From: Gnetum montanum
Taxonomy: Eukaryota; Streptophyta; Gnetopsida; Gnetales; Gnetaceae
Length of the DNA: 24,348 bases
NCBI GenBank assembly: GCA_015680685.1
Contig: MNCI01005178.1
Location: 216,303-240,650 of the forward strand
Direction: 5' to 3'
Position numbers and translations under genes: made by a program. Under the pieces are notes generated by a model that did no database searches, had not been told where the DNA came from, and was given only the letters and a program-made list of their open reading frames with translations. The first letter of the stretch is position 1. The number at the start of each line of letters is the position of its first letter. Shown here piece by piece: positions 11,601-20,578 of this stretch.

Positions 11601-12338
11601 TATCTTAGGATGATGTCCTACCTAGAATCTAACCTTATCAATGGATCTAGGATATTCAAAAATGGCAAATTTGACCCTTGGTTCACCAAAATCAAAGATA
11701 TAGTATTTGTTTTATGCAATCTTTAATTTGCTAAAATATCTTGCATGAGCTATAGATTCATGATCATTTCCCCATCCCTTACCAAAAAAATTAACATTCA
11801 CACTTTCACAAAGGAAGGCTCCTATTATGCTTCGTGCAAAGTAAAAATCATTAACTTGTCTGTGCATGAAGAGAGACTATGTACATTGACACATGTCCAA
11901 GCAATGTGTTGCATTGCATATGATCTTGCTTCCTAAAAATAGGTCCTTACCCTTTTCTTACATTTCATTTTCACTTATGGAAGGATTTAAGCATGTGGAT
12001 TTGGGACATAGAGAGAGAGAGAGGAGTTTCTTGGTGTTTTAAAGAGAATAGGAAGCCAAAGAACAAGATTTTGAAAAATTATAGAAACTCTATAAGAAGG
12101 CTTATTTATTTATTTTCTTGAAGTGACATAGTTTGTTGTGGATTTTCTACCCTCTTTCTTTATTACTCAACTTTCTTTTATTATTTTATTATTTATACTA
12201 TTAAACTAAGAATCTATCAAGTTTTTGTTGTTTTTAGGTTATTTTGAATTAATCTTGTATTGAAATTTTGTCTAAATCATTTTCTATCCTTTTGATGAAT
12301 TCTCTAGAATATATGAAAATGATTCCTAACTTTCTCTT
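11601..12338. other. Unassigned AT-rich stretch between E4 and E3 LTRs
   Basis: No supported gene. It includes a (GA)n run at about 12010-12023 and long T-rich tracts. A short frame near 11640-11725 is only faintly like the start of a Copia Gag and is not enough to call. The stretch ends exactly where the E3 LTR terminus (TGATGAGCAG on the plus strand) begins. Confidence 0.4.
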
Positions 12339-12826
12339 TGATGAGCAGTGAGTAGACCTTACGCCCAACCATACGAATCACTAAGCATTCACGTGCAATC
12401 TGGTCGAATTTCGTAGACTTATAACCTTCTAAGTACACTAGTCTATAGGAAGTGAAACTAATTGTTGCAATCATTGTCTTCCCAATTACACTTGTGAGAT
12501 GCAAAGGTATGGTTAAGTGCAATTGAGGCATATGATTTTTATAATTTTTATGTTTTTTGTTTTAGGTCGCCTAAGGATAAAGAATAATGAATAAAATAAT
12601 TAAATTACTACTTTAATCTAACTAACTACACCTAACTAACCCTAACATAATCATCCATTCCCACTTGCTGTACACATCCTAAACACGTTTAATGCTACTA
12701 GGTTACCAAACGTTAAGTGTTATTGGGATTACAAAGTGCCAAGCGTATGCTTGAAGTGGTCATAATTATGTGCTTAATTAATCACTATTTAATCTAGCTT
12801 AATTACTTAAAAAATTAAAGGAAATT
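12339..12826 (-). mobile_element. E3 3' LTR, distal half (split by E1)
   Basis: Read on the minus strand, this is the last 488 bases of an LTR of the same family. It ends ATTCGTATGGTTGGGCGTAA...CTGCTCATCA, closely like the end of the E1 right LTR. Its other half is at 19934-20319. The two halves are separated by E1 and its AAATT target duplication. Together they make about 869 bp, close to the 891 bp of the E1 right LTR. Confidence 0.85.
12822..12826. repeat. Left target-site duplication of E1 (AAATT)
   Basis: Five bases AAATT lie directly before the TGATGA terminus of the left LTR. They are repeated directly after the TCATCA terminus of the right LTR at 19934-19938. A 5-bp duplication is usual for Ty3/gypsy integrases. 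Confidence 0.85.
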
Positions 12827-12858
12827 TGATGAAGCATCAATTGGTTGTGTTGATGTAA

Positions 12859-12980
12859 CCGCTTCAAGGCAACCACTTTGACGTAGCTACCTTGACATAG
12901 CTGCTTTGAAGTAGCCACTTCAAAGTAGCTGTGTTGACTAGGCCCTGTCAACTAGGCCTCATCAACTAAGCTTTGTCAAT
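12859..12980 (+). promoter_or_regulatory. U3 array of TTGAC-containing imperfect repeats
   Basis: Imperfect 14-20-bp repeats of the type CTTTGACGTAGCTAC run up to the TATA region. TTGAC cores are at 12878, 12892 and 12934, and as GTCAA at 12947 and 12975. TTGAC is the core of the W-box bound by plant WRKY factors; only TTGACT at 12934 fits the strict W-box. A role as a stress-responsive enhancer is inference. Confidence 0.4.
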
Positions 12981-13354
12981 GCATGAAATGATGCGTTGAT
13001 GTGACCCCATTAATGCAGTCTCTATTTTCTCCTATAAATATGTGTGCTCCCACCATGTACTAGCATTCTTTGGTCAATAGAGTAGTTGAAATCTTGCAGT
13101 TTTATTCTATAGTCTTAGAGAACAGTTAGTTAGTGCCTAAAGTGTGGATCTGAGTTAGTTGTACAACATCTTATTCAAGTGGCAATGTGCTTAGATGCAT
13201 TCCATGAATGGCAATAAGATCGAGATTGATTCTTATTCATTGTAGCATTTTGACTTAGATTAAAGTTACTTTTCATGCAATTTATGTTTCATGTACTTAG
13301 TTACTATTTACGTTTCCATGCATATTAATGAATTGGTGGAATGAGTGCGACTAG

Positions 13355-13653
13355 TGATGAGACGCGACATGCACTAGGCCACGATATCGCATCCCATGCG
13401 ATATCACGTACGCGATATCGCGTCTTCCCCTGCGATATCGCGTACGCGATATCGCGTCCCACCGTCATATCTATAAATAAGAGGCGGCACTCCCTTCATT
13501 TCCCAATCCTAGCTAGAAGTAGCGAAGCTCTGGCAGATTGATCACTCCAGAGTTAGAATTTTTCCCATGTGCCCGCAGTAGGAGTCCTAGAGTGAACGGC
13601 TCTTTATTCGAGCAGCTTGTAACCTGAACCCAAGTTGTGTACGGCAATAAAGA
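13355..13653 (+). mobile_element. LTR fragment of another subfamily inside the E1 left LTR
   Basis: Starts TGATGAGACGCG, the family's LTR terminus, and runs through U3, a CTATAAATAAGAGG TATA region (13471) and an R region ending GGCAATAAAGA directly at the N. Its R part (TAGCGAAGCTCTGGCAG onward) matches the E2 LTR at 21459-21595. It is much richer in CpG than the flanking LTR, which suggests a younger copy. It is either a nested insertion cut short or a mis-joined contig end. Confidence 0.75.
13381..13458 (+). promoter_or_regulatory. Cluster of five GATATC palindromes upstream of an LTR TATA box
   Basis: GATATC cores start at 13383, 13400, 13414, 13434 and 13448. The last three extend to CGATATCGCG or longer palindromes. 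The cluster ends about 20 bases before TATAAATA at 13472. The decayed E4 LTR has two GATATC cores in the same place relative to its TATA-like box, so the motif belongs to the U3 and is not a local oddity. Confidence 0.6.
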
Positions 13654-13654
13654 N
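13654..13654. other. Single N, probable contig join
   Basis: One ambiguous base separates the foreign LTR piece from resumed E1 LTR sequence. Because the other N in this window sits between duplicated contig ends, this one is likely also an assembly join of unknown true length. Confidence 0.7.
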
Positions 13655-13935
13655 AGACTTTACTTTCCATTATTAATTAGTTTAAATAATTGATTTCTTT
13701 ATTATCATTAGGCATAACATAAGGCCAAAACAACATCAAAAATCATATGCCTCACTTTGGACAAAACCATACGTGACAAAGCTACCGCTAGTCTAAGTGG
13801 GAAGACAACGAACTGCAATCAAAGCATAACAATCTAGATACCACAACTTGGCCCATCCATGGAATTCAATTGGATTTTGTATGAATGCTTGTGATTCGTA
13901 TGGTTGGGTATAGGGGGTACCTCATCCCTCATCAT

Positions 13936-13953
13936 TAGCATCATTGCTAGGGA
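13936..13953 (+). other. E1 primer-binding site, decayed tRNA-Asp type
   Basis: One base after the left LTR. It matches the complement of the plant tRNA-Asp 3' end (TGGCGCCGTTGCCGGGGA) at 12 of 18 positions, and all six mismatches are G-to-A or C-to-T. The E2 site at 22132 is the better preserved version. Confidence 0.7.
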
Positions 13954-14139
13954 TGGTGCTAGTTATCTAGATTAGTTAGATTATACATGATCATTGTAAA
14001 AGCATTAATGATTTATCTTTCAGAAAATATTAAGTCACACACATCATAAACCAACAATAATGTCTCTTTCATAAGGAAGCGATAATGCATCATATGGAGA
14101 GAACATTCATTGGAGAATTAATGAGATATATGCTGAAGA

Positions 14140-16354
14140 AAATTGGAGTGACCAACCTCATGTAGGAGTTTCATATGTTCATAACCATCCTAATTACACT
14201 CAAGGACTGCATTCACCTAAGGCAGACAATCCTAGAGGAGATGAATTAAGTCCTAGACTATGGGAGGCCTCAAGGCCTCAGACCTCCTCAAAACCTGGAA
14301 AAGATAAATCAAGGGACCATGGGAAACACTATAGAAGCCATGGTGACTCTTCTAGTTCCTTATCTTCCTCTTCCTCTTCAATGTCTAGTTTTGACAAAGA
14401 TGAACATAGGTATAGAGATCAAGCTCTACTATGGGGTTAAAATAAGGATAGAAATCAAACCCAAGGGTAAAATAAAAGACATCAAAATGAACATAGACAA
14501 AATTATCACAATTAGACAAATAGAGAAATTTTTACCACAACATGTCTGATGATAATGAACCCTTGGTGACCATTAAGAGCATGACATAGATCACAAAGGC
14601 AATTAAAATACCCCATAGGAATTGCAAGGAAAGTCACATTAAAAGGCTTGATATGAATAACATCCCGAAATTTGAGGGAGGCTATAATTCTAATTCACAA
14701 CATCATTTGCAAGCCTTCCATGATGCCTGTGTATTACAAAACATTGAAAGTTGGTCGCAAAAGCTTAAGCTCTTTTCTAGGACACTAATAGACAAAGTTG
14801 AAGTGTGGTATAGATCGTTGAAACAAAATTCAATCCATCTGTGGTTCACAATGCTAGAACCCTTCAACGAGAAATGCCAAACCTATGCAAGGGTGTCAAT
14901 CCTAAGGAAATGAATCTAAGGATGGAAAAAAAAATAACATGAACCCTTGGATATGGCCCTAGATAGATACTATTCTCTACTAAATAAATGTCTAGGCCAT
15001 GGTTTCTCTCAAAAAGAGTAACTTTTCCACATCATAGATGGGCTTCATAGTCAAACAAGATAGACCTTTGGGATGTATGCCCAAGGTCAATTATATGAAC
15101 TAGAAACCCATTAGATCCAAAAGCTAATTGAGCACATGGCAAAAGAAGAAGGAGAGCTATGTAAACAAGAGAATGTTGAGAAATATTATTGAGACCCAAC
15201 TCTTCAAAAGAAGAGGGTCCATATCTATGATGAGGAAAAAGAAGCAACTCTCAATGAGGTGATTTCATAACAAACCTTGTCAATACAAAAGTCTATCGAT
15301 GAACTTGAAGCAAAGCTAGATAAGATGTTGGAATTGATAAATGAGAAAATTACAACTTGCATAGAAATTGTAGAGGGGAGAGTAATGCAAAACAAATCAA
15401 GTGATCACAACAAAAGGAGGAAAAGGGACCAAGAGATAGGTAAGAAGGGGAAATGGCTGTAGAAGAAGAGGCTATAGACTCAACTACCAAAGAAGATGAT
15501 GGATATGACATCTACATATATGACCATCCAAAGGGCTATTACTCAATCATGTTACATCTACATGAGTATTGGGCATTTGCATTGAATCCTAAGTTTGTAC
15601 AAAAGAAAATGCCTAGGAAATTACCTTTCTCACAAGGTAATTATAGATAGTCCTACAACCAACCGTACCATCCTAGTGGGACTTCTTACCAACCTCAACA
15701 CTATCATCCAACGTAGTGGCAAAACCCACAGTCGTGGGGGAGGCCATTATCAAACCAATACTACCCTTACTAATAGCTAAACCCATACGGCTATCATGTT
15801 CAACAACCTGTTTCACTGACTAGTTCTACTTCTTCTACCTTGAATCACTACTACTACTCTCCCAAATATCATGAACCTGCAACATTTTATATGAGATCAC
15901 CACCTCACACCTCACACCCTCCATCATATCCTTAATATTCTCATACTCACCTCCAACAACACAAGAAGGTTTAGCACCACGACATGAATGAGAAAATGCC
16001 ACTTGTGCTACGAACATACATAAAAATCATAATGCTAGTAGATCTCCACCACAATCTCAGAAATGCCCTTTCTTTAGGATAGTTCCTACACATAAGCACA
16101 ACACTTGTGGACCTACTAACTCATCCAAACTAGCATAATGCTAATCTAGTGCAACACCCTTTGTTTCACAACTAATGTTCTCTAATCATACGCAAAGGCC
16201 AACATCCATCATTGCTCCAATACACGACAGAAGTGATGAACCTATCGTTGTGGAGAGACAAAAGAATCCATGCATCACTACTAATAGTAAAGGGTATAGT
16301 TGTGGGCCAAAAATTCAAAATATTAACATAGCCCACAATAAAGTTTAGGAGCAA
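14140..16354 (+). pseudogene. E1 gag pseudogene
   Basis: Broken into pieces by stops and frameshifts, but it follows E2 gag in order. An N-terminal Ser/Arg/His-rich region lies at about 14300-14530. A retrotrans_gag core at 14653-14913 has NNIPKFEGGYN, HLQAFHDAC, KLKLFSRTL and VWYRSL. A charged helical segment (AKEEGEL onward) lies at about 15135-15462. A former CCHC zinc knuckle at 15504-15542 has every cysteine read as tyrosine. A Pro/Tyr/His-rich tail runs from 15650. Gag would form the particle and bind genomic RNA. This copy cannot do so. Confidence 0.82.
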
Positions 16355-16786
16355 GTGTGTGAGCAAAAACCAATCTACGTAGTAGCCACTAAACTAGAAG
16401 ACACCCAGTGGCTTGAAAATAAGAATATAAAATTATTTCAAAGATGCATGGAGGTAACTAATCTGCTTATTAGTTCTAGACTTAAGAAAATAGACCAACC
16501 AAAGGACTTAGACACATATATCTTACACTCTGATTATACACCGGAAAAGGATAATAAACATAGAGACCTAGGAATTAAAATAGAAAATCAAGAAGAAGAA
16601 GAAAACACATCTGGATCCCCCAAAATGGAAATACCTTCAAGTCCAGATGAAGATACATCTTTGAATTATTTAAATGAGACTATCACCAATGTTAGATGTG
16701 CTACCATACAATTAATTAAATCAATAATGGTAATAAATGGGAAAGTGGTGGTATATAACCAGGGGATTATGTGGTCCATCTCTTGA
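16355..16786 (+). CDS. Open 143-codon frame at the end of the E1 gag region, unknown function
   Basis: An uninterrupted frame inside otherwise stop-riddled sequence, ending in TGA before a T-rich non-coding stretch. The product is hydrophilic. Its middle is acidic (a QEEEEN run near residue 80) and its end is more hydrophobic. I recognise no catalytic motif; in particular I see no aspartic-protease DTG/DSG. It could be the remnant of the Gag C-terminus or a Gag-Pro linker, or chance survival of an open frame. The ATG is probably not a native start, because the frame seems to continue an upstream polyprotein. Confidence 0.35.
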   Translation: MCEQKPIYVVATKLEDTQWLENKNIKLFQRCMEVTNLLISSRLKKIDQPKDLDTYILHSDYTPEKDNKHRDLGIKIENQEEEENTSGSPKMEIPSSPDEDTSLNYLNETITNVRCATIQLIKSIMVINGKVVVYNQGIMWSIS

Positions 16787-18814
16787 ATGTGCAACCATAA
16801 GATTAGTTATGGGGGAGATGCTCCATCTTAGTTCAAGAACTAATAAGTATTTTTCACCTTTTTTTAATAATTATTTAATCATTTTTCTATTTCTTTCAAA
16901 AATTTTCTAATTCTTCATATGTTTTCCATTTCTTAATATTTTTCTTTTCTTTTCTTTATAATCTTTTCTTTTCTATTTAGGAATGTCTTTTATGTTTCTA
17001 TTAAAATATTGCCAAGTCATGATGTAAAAGTCAATGCTATGTGTTGGATTTTTGTGCTATGCTATCAAGATGATTGGGTAAGTAATTGTTTAAAGCAGTG
17101 AGACCACCTCATCCATCCCTCCAGTTCTCTGAATAAAAGGTCTTTTTCATAGAAACAATTTGGTTCTTCTTTCATGAAACTAAAATTAATCAATGATTAT
17201 TTTACCTTAAAGAAAGAGGGAATGACCAAGTGGAAATGGTAAGTGTGTGACCTTAAGGGGATTTGTTGGGATTTATTCTTGACTTCCTTCTTATGGTTTA
17301 TGACTCCTCTTGGAACATATCATCACTCCTCCATCAACCAAGAAAAAGGAAGCTTTGTCTTTGCATGGTGTGGTTTCCATTTAAAAAATAATTAAAAACA
17401 AAACAAAACAAAAGGAGAAAGAGACAAATAAAAAATAATAATGGGAATTCAAAGCACACCCCTTAGACACAATAATAGGCTTCAGGCATTGGTTATGGGG
17501 TTGGAAAGATATGCTACCCATGCTTAAGGTGCTCCTCTAACTAAGGCCCTTCCTTCCTTCTTCTCTTTTCTTCTCTTTTTGGAGTGATGATTGTGCTCTA
17601 AGGTGGTTGTGGACTCATGGTGGTTGGCACAATGGAACACATCAATGCGAGGTCACTATTNGCTCTAAGGTGGTTGTGGAGTCATGGTGGTTGGCACAAT
17701 GGAACACATCAATGCGAGGTCACTATTCATGGTATGGACTTGGTCTAAACTTGAAAAGATAGGTATGTTGATCATTTTAATCACATTTTTCACAAGAACC
17801 TATTGTGGACCTGGTAAAGTACATTACATCCCGATCTTTGCAATCCCTTCTCATACCATTATTCACCTCACTACTGCATGTGATTATGAGACTTTTGGTT
17901 TTGTGTAGTATAGTGCACCATCCCAACCATCGCTATTGTGTGTTGTTTGGAATAAAGACATAGTCTACATTTAACTTCTTGGGTGCCCATGAACATCTAT
18001 AGAAGTGGTTATGCAAGGGAATTATGGTAGTAGCCTGCTTTGGGAAGGATCCACTTGCATAAATTTTGTTGATCATGGCTTTGAACTAACCTTCACATTT
18101 TCTAGAACATTAGTAATGGTTTCTCTAAATTTATGAATAATTTTGGAACTACTTCTCATCACTTTCAATTGCTTTTTTACATTTTCCTAATTTTTTTGTT
18201 AAAATATCCTTCAAGTTCAATATTTCTTGGTCATCTTCTAAATCAGACCTTTGGTTTCAATTGTTTGAAAACTTGTGTGCTTCAGAGTTACGCTTATTAG
18301 TCATGGGGGCTAGGCATGTTTGCTTTGAAATTTTTGTAACATCCTATTTTCAAACATCATGGTAACTAATAGTAATTGATTAAAATAATGTGAATAGCTT
18401 GTTGATTTTACTTAGCTCATATCCTTGGGCATAGTGTGCTGTCATCACCTTGTGCTTAAACAAAAACTAAGGGATTCGAAAAGGGTTAATTATTAAGGAA
18501 AATTTACCAAAACTAATGTTGATCCTTTTGTGACTACAAGTGATGCTAAAAGAAATGCCTAAGGAAGAAGATCTTTTGTCAAGCATGAAAACTAAACTAA
18601 GAGGGGGACAACAAAGGATATGCCCATGGACAAATTGTAGCACATATAAGATAGTAGCTCAAGCATCGCATGTTTACTAGATCCATGGGACAAGGAGAAG
18701 AAATTTTAGTCCATCCTTCAAGAATGTTCCACATAACTAGAGAAGCATTGACATAACAATCAAGGTTGGAAATCTACCATCGCTAATAGCAATAAGAAGA
18801 ATCACCTTCAGTGG
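16787..18814 (+). other. E1 internal non-coding region
   Basis: About 2 kb where pol would be expected. It has T-rich tracts (16850-16980), an A-rich patch (17385-17440) and no reverse transcriptase or integrase signature on either strand. A short minus-strand frame at 18149-18304 is Lys/Glu-rich, with one internal stop, and may be a relic of something inserted. I cannot assign the rest. Confidence 0.5.
17595..17727. repeat. 66-bp duplication flanking a single N (assembly join)
   Basis: 17595-17660 and 17662-17727 are the same 66 bases (GCTCTAAGGTGG to GGTCACTATT) with one C/G difference, separated only by the N at 17661. This is what results when two overlapping contig ends are joined without merging. 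Confidence 0.88.
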
Positions 18815-19042
18815 ATTTTTGAAGATCTTTGCAAATTTTGTAATCTTCAATGTCTATCCAATCTTTTTGTGATTTTTTCATTTTGTAATGCATCCACTTG
18901 AATAAAATTTTGTAATATGGCACTCAGAGTTAGTTAGTAGTTAGTGTCAGTCAATCATCCCATCATTCCCAATTATTTGTAAAGAAAGCTCAATACTATT
19001 TGGTTAACTTGAGGACAAGTTTTTTATTTAGTCATGGGGATA
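18815..19042 (+). other. E1 3' UTR and polypurine tract
   Basis: Homologous in word order to the duplicated E4 3' UTR. It contains AACTTGAGGACAAGTTTTTT, a form of the CGAGGACGAAC-like word common just before the polypurine tract of plant Ty3/gypsy elements, then AGTCATGGGGATA as a weak polypurine tract abutting the right LTR. Confidence 0.7.
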
Positions 19043-19933
19043 TAATGAAGCATCAATTGGTTGTCGATGCAACCTCTTCAACATAGCCACTTTGACACAA
19101 CCACTTAGAAGAAGCTACGTCAACTAGGCCTCATCGACTAAGCTTTGTCGATGCATGAAATGATGTGTTAACATGGCCTTGTTGACATAGTCTCTATTTT
19201 CACCTGTAAATACATGTGCTTCCATCATGTACTAGCACTATTTAGTCAATAGAGTAGCTGAACTCTTGCAATTTGATTCTGTAGTCTTAGAGAACAATCA
19301 GTGAGTGCCCAAAGTATGGATTTGAGTTAACTGTATCACATCTTATTGGAGTGGCAATATACCTGGAGATTGATTCTTATTCATTACAACACTTTGACTT
19401 AGAGTAAACTTACTTTCCATGAAATTTATGTTTCATGTACTTAGTTAATATTTATGTTTCCATGCATATAATGAATTGGAGGAATGAGCATGACTAGTTT
19501 CAAGCATAAACACATATTTACTTAGTAATCCTAGTAGTGTTATTTCTTGGTTTGCCTAATAGCATAGTGCTTGATAATCCCAGTAGTGGATACATGGGTT
19601 TAGGATGTGTATGGTAAGTTGGGAATGGACACTCATCACCCGTAGGCTAGTTTAGACTTTAATTTTCATTGTTAATTAGTTTAAATAATTGATTTCTTTA
19701 TTATTGTTAGGCATAGCATAAGGCCGAAACAACATCAAGAATCATATGCCTTACTTTGGACTAAACCATACGTGACAAAGCTACCACTAGTCCAAGTGGG
19801 AAGATAGTGAATTGTGATTAAGACATAATGATCTATATACCACAACTAGTCCCATCCACGAAATTCGACCAGATCATGTGTGAATGCTTGTGATTCATAT
19901 GGTTGGGCGTAGGGGGTACCTCGCTGCTCATCA
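19043..19933 (+). repeat. E1 right LTR
   Basis: 891 bp, starting TAATGAAGCATC (terminus mutated from TG) and ending CTGCTCATCA, followed by the AAATT target duplication. It keeps the roughly 160 bases at 19499-19660 that are missing from the left LTR. It lacks the foreign 299-bp segment. Confidence 0.88.
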
Positions 19934-20319
19934 AAATTGCATAAAAACTTAAATGCATAAATAAATAACTAATCTATTTCAAAGTGCTAGAAGGTTTATT
20001 AGAAAGCTCATCTTTATTGCCGCACACATTACTATGCTCAGGTACAACAATGCTTAAATAAAGATCTGTAGACATTTTAACTCCTATTACGAGCACTGAG
20101 AAAAATATTCTAACTTTCAAATGACAAAACTATAAGAGCTCCGCTACAACATTGACAAAAGATGTCATAAACAAGGTGGGTGAGCATGTATTTATAAGTA
20201 AAAATAGACACTAAATTGATGAGGCCACATCAAAGCATCAAATCCCATGTCAACGCGGTCGCATTGATGAGGTCATGTCAATGAGGCCTTGTTGATGTAA
20301 ATCTTGATGCAACTCATCA
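19934..20319 (-). mobile_element. E3 3' LTR, proximal half
   Basis: On the minus strand it begins TGATGAGTTGCATC at 20319, directly after a GTGGGGGTA polypurine tract, so it is a 3' LTR. It has repeated TTGAC/GATG words, a CTTATAAATACATG TATA region and a GGCAATAAAGATGAG poly(A) region. The first five bases (19934-19938) are the E1 target duplication. It continues at 12826. Confidence 0.85.
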
Positions 20320-20578
20320 TACCCCCACGATTGAATGAAAATTCATCTTCGAGTGAACAAAAGGAGGAATAAGCTTCTTATAAAATTTTGGAAAGGTATG
20401 GGATTATTGACTAACTATTGATACACACAAACACAACACACACACATGAACAAACACTAAGTGCTAGAGCGTACAAAATTACAATCATTACAAAATTTTT
20501 GGTGTTTAGAATAACAAAATTAAACATAAAAAAATGACAAGCACAATTCCTTTGATGGCATGAAGTCAAGGAAGAAGT
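20320..20578 (-). other. E3 3' UTR and polypurine tract
   Basis: The minus strand reads CACTCGAAGATGAATTTT, then CAATCGTGGGGGTA against the LTR start. This is the same layout as E1 and E4. There is a TG-rich run (ACACAC on the plus strand near 20430-20447). No coding. Confidence 0.7.

Larger units (their letters stand above)
12827..13934 (+). repeat. E1 left LTR, chimeric
   Basis: Matches the right LTR from 12827 to about 13354 and again from 13655 to 13934. Between these, about 160 bases of the expected LTR are replaced by 299 bases of another LTR subfamily plus a single N. Its own TATA box (CTATAAATA) is near 13032. The U3 before it carries several TTGAC cores. The end reads GGTTGGGTATAGGGGGTACC...CTCATCA. 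Confidence 0.88.
12827..19933 (+). mobile_element. E1: full-span, gag-bearing LTR retrotransposon without visible pol
   Basis: A 7.1-kb element bounded by LTRs 12827-13934 and 19043-19933 and by the 5-bp target duplication AAATT (12822-12826 and 19934-19938). The LTR termini follow a TGATGA...TCATCA inverted pattern, decayed to TAATGA in the right copy. A decayed tRNA-Asp primer site follows the left LTR and a G-rich polypurine tract precedes the right LTR. The interior has a gag pseudogene and then about 2.2 kb of AT-rich sequence. I found no protease, reverse transcriptase, RNase H or integrase motif. Two Ns (13654, 17661) interrupt it, so missing sequence cannot be excluded. The Gag type and primer site favour the Ty3/gypsy superfamily. 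Many stops and transition-type changes mark it as old. Confidence 0.88.

Noticed and set aside
11640-11725. Short frame reminiscent of a Copia Gag start
   Set aside because: Only a few residues resemble the family. The frame soon stops and no Copia structure surrounds it.
13381-13458. Regularly spaced palindromic repeats as a possible CRISPR array
   Set aside because: Spacings are 14-20 bases, there are no unique spacers of CRISPR length, and the context is a plant LTR promoter.
13341-13541. 66-codon frame over the palindrome array
   Set aside because: It runs through an LTR promoter region, and its peptide repeats only reflect the GATATC repeats.
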